From: Scylla paramamosain | Lineage: Eukaryota > Arthropoda > Malacostraca > Decapoda > Portunidae | Assembly (NCBI RefSeq): GCF_035594125.1 | Contig: NC_087181.1 | Location: 5,454,119 to 5,518,118, forward strand | Reading direction: 5' to 3' | DNA length: 64,000 bases | Part shown: in pieces, positions 45,754 to 58,750 of the stretch | Layout of the letters: every line of letters begins with the position of its first letter | How positions within the stretch are numbered: the stretch's first letter is position 1 | Program-made: the position numbers and the translations under genes | Notes under the pieces: model-generated | What the model saw: only the letters and a program-made list of their open reading frames with translations | What the model was told of the DNA's origin: nothing | The model's database searches: none

Positions 45754-47541
45754 TTAATGAATATTTGTTGCTTGTACCACTGTTTCATCTAAGTTGTTCC
45801 ATATTTCTATGCTTCTATTTGGGAAACCACATTTCTTGATATCTCTTCTACTTGCTGTTTTCCTCAATTTCAATCCATGTCCTCTTGTATCTCTTGAGTC
45901 CCACACAAATAAGTCTTCTTTGTCAACTTGATCCTTACCCTTTAAAGCTCTGTATATAGCAATCAGGTCCCCTCTTTCTCTTCTCTCTTGTAATGATGGA
46001 AGCTTCAATCTCCTTAATCTTTCTTCATTGGTTAAATCTCTCAAACTTGGTACCAGTTTGGTTGCAGCTCTCTGGATCCTTTCTATTTTCCTTATTTCCT
46101 TTTTATCATGGGGTGACCAAACAGTTTTGGTTGAATCACATATTCCATCAACTTTTTCATCATCTCTTCATCCATGTAAGCACTTGCCCCCTTTCATCTT
46201 TCTTAGTAACTCATAGGTTTCCCCAACATGTTGTTTACATGTTTTTCTGGCGATAAATTATCACTTATTGTAATTCCCAAGTCTTTTTTTTCTTTGGTTT
46301 TCTTAATTTCCACTTCTCCCATAGTGTAGGACCTTGTCAATCTTCTTTTGCTTTTTCCTAATTCCATCACCTTGCATTTTTTTGCATTAAATTCCATTTC
46401 CCATTTCTTACTCCATTTATATATCTTATTTAGATCTTTCTGTAATATTTCACAATTCATATTGTTTTCCACTCTTTTCAATAATTTTGCATCGTCTGCA
46501 AACATATTTATATAACTGTCAACCTCATCCACCATATTGTTGACATACGCCAGAAACATTACGGGGGCTAAACAGCCCCCAAGAGTTATATATCCTTATA
46601 AATTCATCCCATTTTTCCTGAACATCTGCATCTTTGGAGTCTTTCCAGTCCATGGCAGCAAATTATTTTTTTTTAAATTTTTGAAAATCAGCTTTACTAT
46701 ATTTAAATCTTTCACCTTATAATTTTCATCAATGATTACATTTTCATTTTTCAAATTAAATTCCATCAACACATGATCACTTTTACCTAGGGGGCTATCA
46801 TAGTGTATAGTTTCAATAATTTCCATGTCCTTGGTAAACACTAAATCAAGTCTTGATGGTTTATCTCTTCCACTAAATCTGGTATCACAATCAACCCATT
46901 GAATCATCAAGTTTTTCGCCGCCTAGTTTAACAGTCTATTACTCCATGAGCTCTCGCTTCCAGTAGTTGTCAATGTCTCCCAATTTATCTCCTTACAATT
47001 AAAATCACCAACAATAACTATATCACTACTTTCCTTCACTATTTTTTCAAGACCTTTCAACACATCTACCAACATCTCTTCTTGCTCTTCTTTTTGCCAA
47101 GCATTGGTCATAGGTGGCACATGCACTCTTACATAATTCATTATCCTTCCATTTCCACTTCTAATCATGACTTGTAGAACTTCAGACATGTCTTCACTTT
47201 TATTACCTTCTCCACTTTGCCACATATTTTTTTATCAGAATTGTCACTCCACCTCCTCCCTTGTCACTTCTATTTTTCATCCATAAATCATATTTATTAT
47301 CACCAATGTCAGGAGTTCCCCATTCATTTTTCCATTTTGTCTCACATAATACAGCAACATCTGGTGTGGTTTTGTTTAATAACTCATTTAATTCCATCTT
47401 TGTTGACATTAATCCATTTACATTAGTACAACATACCTTACTTACTGCTTGATGTACCATTTCTTTATCCTCATATCTCTTACTCTTCAAAAAAAATTCT
47501 TCTTCACCTCTATTTGTTTTTGTTTTTTTGTTTAGCCTCAT
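45754..47541 (-). pseudogene. CR1-like ORF2, copy D
   Basis: Endonuclease: KVCCTNVNGLMSTKMELNEL, TPDVAVLCETKWKNEWG, IVIVGDFNCKEINWE, LDLVFTKDMEIIETI and GKSDHVLMEFNL. After the internal deletion at about 46580: VMFLAYVNNMVDEVDSYI, NMFADDAKLLKRVENN (46490), WSKKWEMEFNAKKCKVMELG and KEKKDLGITISDNLSPEKH. The C-terminus is LQERRERGDLIAIYRALKGK and KKCGFPNRSIEIWNNLDE. Frame breaks occur near 47215, 46910 and 46200. Confidence 0.83.
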
Positions 47542-48259
47542 TTACCAGCTCCTTTTGCTTCAACCTTTCAGTCTCATCCATATCCCTGTTTATCCATACA
47601 TTCTTATATTCTTCATCTCCAGGCAATCTCCAAGACCCATTAATTACTTCCTCTGCTTGTACCTGTGTTGCAAACCTTATTCTTATGGATCTCATTTTTT
47701 CTTCTTCATATTTCCCAATTCTATGGACTCTTCCACTTGCTTTACTACCTGACTGTCTTCACCTGTCACTTTCTTCAGTAACTTATTCAACAGGTTCTTT
47801 TCCTTTTCCTCTCTTTTAATTCTGCTTACTATTTTCTTTTCCTTTAATCCAAATACAATTACTTGTTTATATTTTTCTACAGTGTCTCACTAACTTTTTC
47901 TCTTACCACTTTGTCAGATTTTGTTTCTCATTTTCTTGTTGTTTTATTATTTTCTTTAGTGTTTCTTCTTCAAATATAAATTCATTTAACCACTTATTTT
48001 GTCTCATTTCCACATTCTTTACACTTGCCTTCATTTCCCCATTTTCTTTCAGAACAGTTTCTACTTTTTCCTTTATTTGTTTCCTTAAACAGTCATTTTC
48101 CACCTTTAACTTCTCATTTTTATTTTCCATCTCCATCAACTTTGCCATAATAATCACCAATTCCTCACCTGTCACCTTTTGGTGTCCCTCCAATGTCTTT
48201 ATTCTCTTCACTAACTTGTCCATCAATTTTTCCATATATAAAATTTTTCTATACTGCAA
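47510..48259 (-). pseudogene. CR1-like ORF1, copy D
   Basis: Coiled coil (KLMDKLVKRIKTLEGHQK, MENKNEKLKVENDCLRKQIK, LKKIIKQQENEKQNL), a frame break near 47900, then IRIRFATQVQAEEVINGSWR and YKNVWINRDMDETERLKQKE, collinear with ORF1 of copy A. Confidence 0.75.
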
Positions 48260-48538
48260 TCTATAATATAGTTATCTTTCTTCACCAGTAAAACCTTCAA
48301 AGGACTCCCATTCTTTTGGGATGTCGCCCTATGCCATTTTGTCCAAAGTGTAAACAAACCAACCAAACTCTCCTAGAGACAGGATAACTATACTCATGTA
48401 CTATTTCTCCCCTCCCTATTTACCACCTAGGTATTCCTGGGTCTTCATATCATAACTTGTTCCACCATGAGTGATTTGTGTTATTCCTTCCTTCTATATG
48501 TAGAGCACTAGGAAACACGTCCTGTCAGCTCTGCCACC

Positions 48539-48544
<6 letters not shown>

Positions 48545-48595
<51 letters not shown>
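48545..48595. repeat. (TG)n between LINE copies E and D
   Basis: About 50 bp of TG running into TATTTACCTAG of copy E. Confidence 0.95.
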
Positions 48596-48597
<2 letters not shown>

Positions 48598-48784
48598 TTA
48601 CCTAGTTGTATAATACAGGGTTCAAGCAGGGCTCATAGTGTCCTGTCTCCATATCTATATTTATCCAGAATTTCCATAAATTTCTGCATGTTAGGTGCTG
48701 TAAACAACCTCCTCATTTAGACCATTCTAGATATCCACAGTTCTATGTGGAAAATTGTACTTCTTGATGTCCCTCAGACACTGA

Positions 48785-49198
48785 CTAATCCTGATCTTCT
48801 TTGGGTGCTTCATCATCTTCCAGCAACACCAAGTCCTGCTTATCTATCTTCTTAGTGTGGTTAACTATTTTGTACATCATTAGATCTCCTCTTTCACTTC
48901 TAACTTGCAAAGTTGACAGTCCCCTTTCCTTTAACCTCTCTTCATATGTTAGGTCTTTCAGCTCCAGTACCATCCTTGTAGCTGCCCTCTGAATTCTTTC
49001 CAAATTCTTTATGTCTTTCTTCACATGCAAAGACCACACCACTGCTGTATATTCTAGCCTGGGACATAGCATAGTGGCTATAATTTTTTCATAATAGTCT
49101 TATCCATGTAATGAAATGCCACCCTAATATTTGTTAACATCCTGTACGTCAAGCCAGATATCTCACTTATATGCTGTTCTGGGGTCAGGGTATCTTGG

Positions 49199-49240
<42 letters not shown>

Positions 49241-51515
49241 AATCCTAGGTCTTTTTCCTCCTTGCTCCTCATTATTACTTCCTCCCCCATTTTATAGTCC
49301 CATGCAGGTCTTCTCTTACTCTTTTCCAATTCCATCACATGGCATTTCTTAGCAGTGAATTCGTTTCCACTTCTTGCTCCACCCATAAATCTTGTCAATA
49401 TCTCTTTGCAACTCCATACAATCAATGTGGCTCTTTAACAATTTTGCATCATCAGCAAACAGATTAATATAACTGGTCAAACTCTCCTGCATATCACTGA
49501 TGTATATTTGGTACATAATGGGTGCTAACACTGACCCCTGTGGTACTCCACTTGTTACATTACTCCAACATGAACAGGTGTCCCTGATCACTGTTCTCAT
49601 TTCTCTATCCTTTAAGCAGTCTCTCATTCATTTTAGCATTGTCCCTTTCAGTCCTTTTATATGTTTAATCTTCCACAATAGTCTTTTATGTGGAACTTTA
49701 TCAAAAGCTTTTTTTGATGTCCAAGTACACTGCATCTACCCACCCATCTTTGTTTTGTACTTCATCTATTACTCTTGTATAGAAACTTAGAAAATTTGTC
49801 ACACATGACCTTCCTATTCTGAAACCAAATTGACTATTTGTTATAACTTCATTCTCTTCCAAATATTTCATCCACTTTTCCTTCATCCCCACAACACTAG
49901 TTAGTGACACTGGTCTATAATTTAGTGGCTCAGTCCTCTTTCCTCCTTTGTGTATTGGCACTATAATTGCTCTCTTCCACTCTCTTGGTACTCTTCCCTC
50001 TATCAGCAAGCTGTTAATCACATCCCAAATTGGCTCCACTACTTGTTTTCTACATTCCTTTAGTGTCCAACCTGACACTCCATCAGGCCCCATTGCTTTC
50101 CTGACACCCAACTTCTCTAACAATTTGCCAATTTCATGTTTTTGCACCAAGACTTCCTGTAACCCCCCTGCCTTACCTCCTCATTTGGTTCTGTAAAATA
50201 CACTTCCACACTGAACACAGACCTGAAACTCTCATTCATAATTTCACTCATCTCTTCTGCTGTTTGATATATCCTTCCTTCCTTTACTATCTTGTTAATG
50301 GTCTCTCTGCTTGTCATCTTTCCATTGATATATATGTAAAAAGGCTTAGGCTCTTCTTCACATTTCTTTACCACATCCTTTTCAAACTGTTTCTCCTCCT
50401 CTCTTCTTATTCTAATATACTCATTCCTTGTTTCCTTATACTGCTCTCTATTATTTTAATTTCTTTTGTTTCTTCAGTTTCTTCCAAGCTATATCCTTTC
50501 TCTTCTTAGCTTCTGCATATCTGGCATTATACCAGATATGTTTGCTCCTCCTTACTTTATATACAGATACATACTTCTGCACACCATCATTGTACTTTTT
50601 CAGGAATGTTTCATATTTCTCTTGCATTGTCTTGCCTTCCATAAGTCTCTTCCAATCAATACTTCAAAAGAATTTTCTTAACTGTAAAATTTGTCTTTGC
50701 ATGATTTAGTCTCCCATTTTTATAATCCTCCTTACATGGTAGAACCTCCCAATTTTGCAGTACCACTTCTGAAACCACATGGTCACTTTTTCCCATTGGG
50801 CTTAAGTATTTAATGGTTGGACTGAGCTCTGTTTTTTTTTTTTTTTTTTGTGAATACCAGGTCTAACATAGATGGCTCCTCCTCCCCTCTGTATCTTGTA
50901 AATTCCTCCACCCATTGGTCCATTGCATTCACCATAGTTAACTGTAGCATTTCTTCACTCCACAGTCCAGCATTTCCATTAACTTCCATCTCCTCCCGGC
51001 TTACATTTTTGCAGTTAAAGTCTCCCACTAGTAGTATTTTACTGTCCTTCCTTATCATGTTGTCTAGGCACTTCAACACTTCCTTTTGCACTTCCTTGTG
51101 ACCCCCCAGCCTCCATACATTAATATGATCCTCCTCCTTTCTCTCCCACTGGTCCTGATTGTTATACCTATGATCTCCACCATGCCATCTCCATATTGCA
51201 CTTCTTCCACATTTATATCATCTCTAACCATTATCAGTACTCCTCTTCCTCCTTTTTCCTTTTCTATCTCTCCTCCAATAATTATATCATTCTTCCTTAA
51301 AGCTTAAATGGACTTCCTCTTTTAACTATGTCTCAGTTAGGCACAACACATCTGGTCCATTTTCCTTTAAGTAATCTGACTTTCAGTATACCTAAAAGTA
51401 ACCTGTCTATGTTTGTATACATTACTCTTAATGTACTACTTCTTCCACCACATGCAATTTGTCTGTCTGCAGCTGTGTTTCCTTCAGTTCTTGTTCCCTT
51501 TCCCGAATATAACAT
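48785..51515 (-). pseudogene. CR1-like ORF2, copy E
   Basis: The endonuclease starts at LRVMYTNIDRLLLGILKVRL (51420), with KILLVGDFNCKNVSREEM (51020) and MLDLVFTKKK (50850). Linker: YIYINGKMTSRETINKIVKE. RT: LEKLGVRKAMGPDGVSGW (50110), [84 protein letters not shown] and INLFADDAKLLKS (49450). The C-terminus is LEYTAVVWSLHVKKDIKNLE. Several shifts are present. The homopolymer at 49.2 kb adds a run of Phe codons but keeps frame locally. Confidence 0.83.
49199..49239. repeat. 41-bp homopolymer A inside LINE ORF2
   Basis: Poly(A) on the plus strand, poly(T) in the LINE sense. In copy B the same position has only a few bases before CAGGATACCCTAACCCC. It is expanded from a short T run next to DTLTPEQH. 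Confidence 0.9.
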
Positions 51516-51649
51516 TTCCTTATGTGTATCTAGTACCCTTCAATAAAATTTCCTCTTCTCAGTCTCTGTTCTTCTATTTTTTTTTTCTTAGTTTCATTTC
51601 TCAGATCCCTCTCTTTTTCCCTTTCTTCCAAGTTCATATATCTTTTACC

Positions 51650-52431
51650 AAAATATTCTTGTATTCTGAACTTTCAGCCAGCTTCCTGGTTCTCACTAGG
51701 ATCTCCTCTACTGCAACTTGGGATCTCATTCTCACTTTCAATGGCCTTTTACCTCTTCACTATATTTTCCAATTGTATATGCTTCTTCCACTTCTTGTTC
51801 CAGTCCCTGTACCTCATCTTGGACCATTGTAATGATTTTCCTTACCAACTCCTTCTCTTCTCTCTCTCTGACAGACTTTACTGTGTTTTTCTTCTCTTGC
51901 ACCCCAAAAAAGACCACACATTTCTTTCTCACCAAAGCCTCCTTTTCTTTAATTACCTGAATTAGTGTCCTTGGTCTTTTCCTGTATTTGTTTTTTAACC
52001 ACCTCTGTGAAGCTAACTTTTTCATCCTTATGTTCTTTCTTCAAGGTATTTCTCAGTTTCTCCAGTTTGGTTTCACATACCACCCCTTCCACTTTTCCTG
52101 CACTATCCTCCACCTTTTCTTGCAGCCCCTGCAGGGTTACTTCATATTCATTACACTTAGTCTTGAGTATCTCATTTTCTTTCTTTAGTTCTTCCATTGC
52201 CTCTTTCATCTCATTGTTTATCTTTAGAGTGCTCTCACATTCACTATACTTCTTTCTCAATTCTTTGATTTCCATAAGTTTGTCCTGCTTCTCCAGAATG
52301 CCAGAGATCAGTTCCCTCATGCACCTCATTTCTTTCTCTACGCTGATTATCTTCCTCATACTTCCATTCTCTTCTTTGAATCCTGAAAAATCCCTTTCTC
52401 CATTTGCTTCCATCAATTGTCTCAAGCCCAC
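51650..52431 (-). pseudogene. CR1-like ORF1, copy E
   Basis: A 160-residue coiled-coil frame (MREDL-type heptads such as ELISGILEKQDKLMEIKELR, ECESTLKINNEMKEAMEELK, LQGLQEKVEDSAGK). A frame break near 51950 follows, then KEALVRKKCVVFFGVQEKKN, LEQEVEEAYTIGKYSEEVKG and, further on, RMRSQVAVEEILVRTRKLAE. Same layout as the other copies. Confidence 0.75.
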
Positions 52432-52700
52432 AGGGGTTTCAATAAAATGTGCCTTCTATCTCACCTCCTCACTCGGTTTGTTTACAAACATCACTATCAG
52501 TGAAGCCACCTAGATCTTCCTTTCCTTTCATTTCTTTTAACCTCAAAATACTCCTTTATGTATTAAATTTGGAGACAAGACACTCTGTAACTCCCTCTCA
52601 CCCCTGCATATACATTACTAGGCCTCATTGTTTTGTCTAGATCCAGTAGCTTTATCTTCAGGAGCTTAACCACCTGCATCTGAACAGCTGGCTGGTGCAC

Positions 52701-53432
52701 GTGTGTGTGTCTGTGTGTGTGTGTGTATTTACCTAGTTATATTTACCTAGTTGTGCTTTATGGGAAAAGAGCTATGCTCGTGCTGTCCCATCTCCATATC
52801 TTTTAATATCCAACTTAGTCTTGAATCCATGTATACTTTCTGCATTTACTATCTCCTCATCCAGACCGTTCCATACATCAATACTTCTATATGGGAAACT
52901 ACACTTTTTGACATCTCTTCTACAAGCACTCCTTTTCAGCCTTTTTCCATGTCCTCTAGTGTCCTGTGTATCCCAGACCATTAAGTCACTCCTGTCCACT
53001 TCCTTTACTTCCTCATATGTTTTATATATTGCAATCAAGTCTCCCCTTTCTCTCCTCTTTTCCAACGTTGGTAGATGTATCCTTGCCAGTCTCTCTTCAT
53101 ATGACAAGTCCCTGATACTTGGTACCTTCTTCGTAGCTGCTCTCTGAACTCTCTCCAACTTCCTTATATCCTTTTTCTTGTATGGCGACCATACTACTGC
53201 TGCATATTCTAGTCTAGGTCTTATCAGCGACACGATCATCTTCCTGACTATCTCTTCATCCATATATGCAAAGGCCTGCCTTATTCTTCTCAGCAAGTTA
53301 TAGGTTTCTCCTGTAATTTTGCTAATGTGTTTCTCCAGGGTCAGGTTCCCAGTCACTGTAACACCAAGATCCTTTTCCTCTTCTGCTCCACTCAACCTTA
53401 CACCTTCAACACATAATTTCCTTTTACTCTTC

Positions 53433-53433
<1 letters not shown>
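52701..53433 (-). mobile_element. CR1-like LINE copy F, 3' part only
   Basis: 3' end: TATTTACCTAGTTATATTTA, then a second CCTAGTTG, next to (TG)n 52701-52726. 5' truncated in the RT thumb exactly at the (TG)n 53434-53527. Head to tail with copy E. Confidence 0.87.
52772..53433 (-). pseudogene. CR1-like ORF2 C-terminus, copy F, open
   Basis: About 215 codons without a stop: KRKLCVEGVRLSGAEEEKDL, GVTVTGNLTLEKHISKITGE, TYNLLRRIRQAFAYMDEEIV, LEYAAVVWSPYKKKDIRKLE, LEKRRERGDLIAIYKTYEEV and VKKCSFPYRSIDVWNGLDEE. It lacks the catalytic part. The frame runs on into the TG repeat as an HTHT peptide, which is not real coding. Confidence 0.85.
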
Positions 53434-53525
<92 letters not shown>

Positions 53526-53527
53526 TG
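53434..53527. repeat. (TG)n at the 5' edge of LINE copy F
   Basis: About 94 bp of TG with one TTG interruption near 53522. Confidence 0.97.
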
Positions 53528-53544
53528 TATATAAGAAAGTGCAG

Positions 53545-54722
<1,178 letters not shown>

Positions 54723-54909
54723 ACATGAATAAATGTGAATGGGTGTAGTGAGACATGCTCATCCCTTCCTTGAACTTGTAAAAGGTATTAGTCTTGTTTG
54801 TGCCCATGGATCTTGTGCCTGAGAAGTCAGACAACCTGTAAGGTGTCTGCTGGAGGCCAGGGTGCTGGCCTAAAAAGGATCCAGGAGGTAGCTGGCTGTG
54901 AGGACTCTC

Positions 54910-55116
<207 letters not shown>

Positions 55117-55582
55117 GTGGCTGGAGAAGCCTCCGAGAGGTTTCTGCTGTGGTACCAGAGTCCCAACCTGAGGAAAAACTGAGCAGAGGAAAATATCCTG
55201 CTGACGGTGGGGATTACCTGCTGCTGGAGAGTTTAGCTGGGCAAGAGTCAGCAATAAGACAATGCAGAAACAGAGAGAGAAAAAAAAAAAAATCAGTTTG
55301 GATGGTGAGTATGACTTTTGTCATGGGCATGACTTTTGTCTTTTTGACAGTGCCAGTAGGTGGTTGGATAGGAAAGGACTGCAGATAATGGTGTTGCACC
55401 TAGCCAGCAAATGACACGTGCCAAGCATATCTTCGCTGGGTCATGGTGGACTCTATATAGACACACTGGCTGGCCATACTTTTGTAGTAATTGATAACAA
55501 ACCACATAGCTGAACCTCCAAACCAATGTTGGTTTCTTTCCACTCTGTATGAGCATAACGATGACAACAACAATAATAACAA

Positions 55583-55584
<2 letters not shown>

Positions 55585-55674
<90 letters not shown>

Positions 55675-55684
55675 ACGTGTGTGT
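55585..55684. repeat. (GT)n microsatellite
   Basis: About 85 bp of GT, ending in a short GCGCACGTGTGTGT variant. No TATTTACCTAG motif adjoins it. 55783-55900 is an AAT/AAG-rich degenerate repeat. Confidence 0.97.
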
Positions 55685-55900
55685 CATCATGGTGCGTGCT
55701 GGGCTATCAGCAAGGAGAGAGAGTTCCTTGGCTATCAGCAACAGATTCGACATTTGAAGAGTTTTCTAAACAACATTTTGGAATCATAGTGATAATAATA
55801 ATAAAATATAATAATTACAATAAAAGAATAAGAATAAGAAGAAGAGGAAGAAGGAGAAGAAGAAGAATAATAAAAACATAGAGAAGATTGAGACATAATA

Positions 55901-56608
55901 AATAACTAATAAAAAGCAGAACAATGACAATAATACGAATAAAAACAAAGCAATAATAAGAAAGATAGAGTACTGGAGGGTCTGTGCACTAAATCCCGCT
56001 TAAAGTTCCATAACACATAAACAGAGTGGAAATGACGGGACTAAGTTCAAATTTTCCCGCCAGTACCCTTCCACTGTTCTGTGTGCACCAGAGAGAACAA
56101 AGCATTGTGTCTTCCACCGTAACTGAGGTAGGTGGAGTTCCGCTAACTGTTTCGATAGCACACATGAATGTCAGTGTTAGTCACTGCCACCTATTTTGAT
56201 ACAAAACTAACATAGCTTGTCAATGAATTTATTGTTATAATGCATGATTGTCAAATGGTTGAGGATAAACATGTCTAGCCTCAACAAATAAGGGATTGTG
56301 TGGGGTAGCACATAAATGCCATAAATGCCCTTAGTGTGTAGTGCGCCAACCAGGGTAGGGCATTATCAGGCTAGTGTGCTTACTTTATTTTTGTCTTCTC
56401 CTTCTAGATTATCTGCGTTTTCAATATGTTTTATGTTATTGTGGAAAACATAAACGAGTTTCTACACACAAGCAGTTTTGACTTGAAAAGCAGAAAATGA
56501 CAGGAAAGGGTAATAATTTTGGGAAAAAAAGAAAGAGGAAGTATTATATTGAAGCATACATGTTAAATTGCATTCTTGCTCTGCACCTTTTCAACAGTCT
56601 TTGCTGAA
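55901..56608. other. Possible 5' region of the pogo-like element; nothing defined
   Basis: Mixed sequence with no clear frame. I looked for terminal inverted repeats of the following transposase gene here and in 58.1-58.6 kb and could not pair any convincingly. Confidence 0.3.
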
Positions 56609-58110
56609 ATGGCATCAACCCAACGCTACACACAGGAGCAAGTGGAGAGAGCTGTGGAGCTGGTGAGGTCCAAACAGATGCCCTTGAATGGTGCCTCCAA
56701 AGATTTTAGGATCCCCTACGCCACTCTTGGGGACAAGGTTAGAGGCAGAAGATCTAAGCAAGCTGCTTCCAAAACAGTACTGTTAAAGGAGGAGAAGAAG
56801 CTGGTAGACTGTCTAGTTGAGGTGTCTCAACAAGGTTTTTGACGAACCAAAGTCGACCTCAAGGACATGGTGGATCATCCTTGAAGCTAGGAGAGCAAAG
56901 ACTGTCTTCAAAGACAACTGCCCTGGAAAGGACTGGATGCAAGCCTTTTTCAAGAGGCACCTAGAGATACAGAAAAGAATGGGGCAACCACCTGGCTGTG
57001 AGAGAGCAGTCATAACAAAGGATGCTCTAGGTGAATGGTTTCAGCAAATGAAACATTACCTGGACACCATCGATCCCACTTTGTTGAGCTCTCCTGACAG
57101 GATCTTTAATGCTGATGAAAGTGGTTTTAACATTTCTCCAGAGAAAAAGGAAAATCATCAGTAAGACAGGAGCTAAACACCTCTACTCCATCACAAGTGG
57201 CACACGGCAGCAGGTGACAATGTTGGCCTTCTCCTTTGCCATGGGGCAGTACCTTCCACCGCTGCTGATCTTCCCCTACACCAGGGATCTTCGCTTCAAT
57301 GTGTTGGAAAGGTTTGAAGAGGCTTTTTACCAAAAAAAAACTCCAAATGGGTGGATCACTGAGGTGGTGTTTCTTACCTTTTTGAGGGACATCTTCATTA
57401 CCAAATTGGGAGAAAAGCGACCAGTGGTGTTGGAGAAAACCTTACAGCCTGCCCCACAGTTTGTCTTCCACATCCCAGCCTGCCCAACAGTTCCTGCCTT
57501 CCATATCCCACCCTGCCCCATAGTCCCTGCCTTCCACATGCCAAAATTCCAAAATGATTGGCGATTACCTCACACTGCCCTCATTCCAGAAGAAAAAGGG
57601 ATTGAAAAAGACCACCACAGCATTGCCATCCTCAATAAGTGGTGCTGAGTACCAGCAAATGATTGAAGAGAAAGAGAAAGAAAAAAGAGGAGAGGGAGAA
57701 AATGGAAAGAAAAAGAAAACAAGAGGAGAAAAAAAAGGTAAAGGAACAAGAAGCTGAAGCAAAAAAGAGAATGAAGGAAAAGAAAAAGCAGAAGGAAAAA
57801 GTAAGGAAAGAACGAGAGGAGGAGAAGAAGAGAAAAAGGGAAGAAAAATTTCTGGGCACTTCTGTCTGCTTCCCAAGAGCAGAAAGGCGAGGAGACAGAC
57901 TCTTCAGATAGTGCAGATAAGCCAATCTTGGACTATGAATCGGATGATTTCAATGATGATATGAACGAACTCTGTGCGAAATGTCAATGAGAAACAAGAG
58001 CAAAAGTGAGAATAAAGTGTGCACTGTGTGACAGCTGGTAGCATGCGGAATGTGTGAGTGGGATAGATTTGAGTGGGAAGTCTCAGTAAGACACTGAGGA
58101 AATGGATGTT
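56609..58110 (+). pseudogene. Pogo/Tigger-like (DDE_1) transposase, frameshifted
   Basis: N-terminal helix-turn-helix: MASTQRYTQEQVERAVELVR, NGASKDFRIPYATLGDKVRG. After a frameshift near 56840, CENP-B-like DCPGKDW-type segment: FKDNCPGKDWMQAFFKRHLE. DDE_1 follows with the first aspartate in RIFNADESGFNISPEK (57110). A shift leads to KTGAKHLYSITSGTRQQVTM, PPLLIFPYTRD and GWITEVVFLTFLRDIF. The segment expected to hold the second aspartate after EKRPV is absent, and a 33-bp tandem repeat lies there. Lys/Glu-rich coiled coil 57650-57850, then CAKCQ and CALCDSW with HAECVSG (57970-58070), a PHD-like Cys/His finger seen in some pogo-like transposases. Not functional. Confidence 0.78.
57446..57545 (+). 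repeat. 33-bp tandem repeat, three units, inside the transposase gene
   Basis: Units of the type CAGCCTGCCCAACAGTTCC followed by TGCCTTCCATATCC, giving repeated CPTVPAFHIP-like peptides. It occupies the place of the second catalytic aspartate. Confidence 0.8.
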
Positions 58111-58750
58111 GAGTTTTTTTTTGTGATAAATGTAACTTGGCTGTTTTGCTACTGTTTAATAAAACTTTACATGGAGTATTTTCAAAATTTTTGTTTTGAA
58201 TTCTGTTGGAGATTTATTTGTTTATGATTTTCAACACCAACTCACAGTTTCTCTCACTTTGTTTGTCAGTACATTATGTATAAAGAGAAAACAAGACAGC
58301 ACGAGCATCAGAATGAACACTTGCTGAGCCTCACAGTACATGCACACAGAGCACAGAAGAGTGCGGTGGCACAGGCAAAACAGTCTTGGCCTCCTTGTTT
58401 ACACGGGACTCAGGGCAGACCTCCACTCACTAAGTCTTGGGGTCAAGGAAGGTAGATCATGCTCTTCGTGCAAACATAAAGATAACATAGAAATCTATGG
58501 TGAGATACTGTGTGAGGGGAGCCCCGACAGCGTCTCCACGGAGAGAAGCTGCGAATATTAGTTTCCATGCATATTTTTAATTAATACTTTTAATTATATA
58601 CTCCATATCAAAACAGTACAGAGTATTTAAGTCAGACACTGAATCAAATGATTAACTTACAGAAAAAAAATAGGGAAAGGTTTTACAATAAAGCATTAAA
58701 TGGGAGGGAGGAAGGGAGGGAGGAAGGGAGAGAGAAACAGAGAGGGAGAG

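Larger units (their letters stand above)
45652..48544 (-). mobile_element. CR1-like LINE copy D, internally deleted
   Basis: The 5' half (46584-48540) is nearly the same as copy A at 30013-31990. The 3' half (45652-46575) is RT from FADD to the end but differs more from A. Between them, the linker after the endonuclease joins directly to the LAPVMFLAYVNNM block of RT, so most of the fingers and palm are missing. 5' edge at (TG)n 48545. Confidence 0.85.
48596..52690 (-). mobile_element. CR1-like LINE copy E, full length
   Basis: About 4.1 kb with ORF1, endonuclease, complete RT and the TATTTACCTAG 3' end. 5' edge near 52690, at the (TG)n tail of copy F. It contains a 41-bp homopolymer (49199-49239) inside ORF2. 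It is more complete than A-D, but ORF2 is still broken. Confidence 0.85.

Noticed and set aside
55585..55684. (GT)n as the 3' tail of another TG-associated LINE
   Set aside because: No TATTTACCTAG motif or LINE coding sequence adjoins it on either strand.
55901..58600. Terminal inverted repeats for the pogo-like element
   Set aside because: No pair of matching ends with a TA duplication could be read convincingly on both sides of the transposase remnant.
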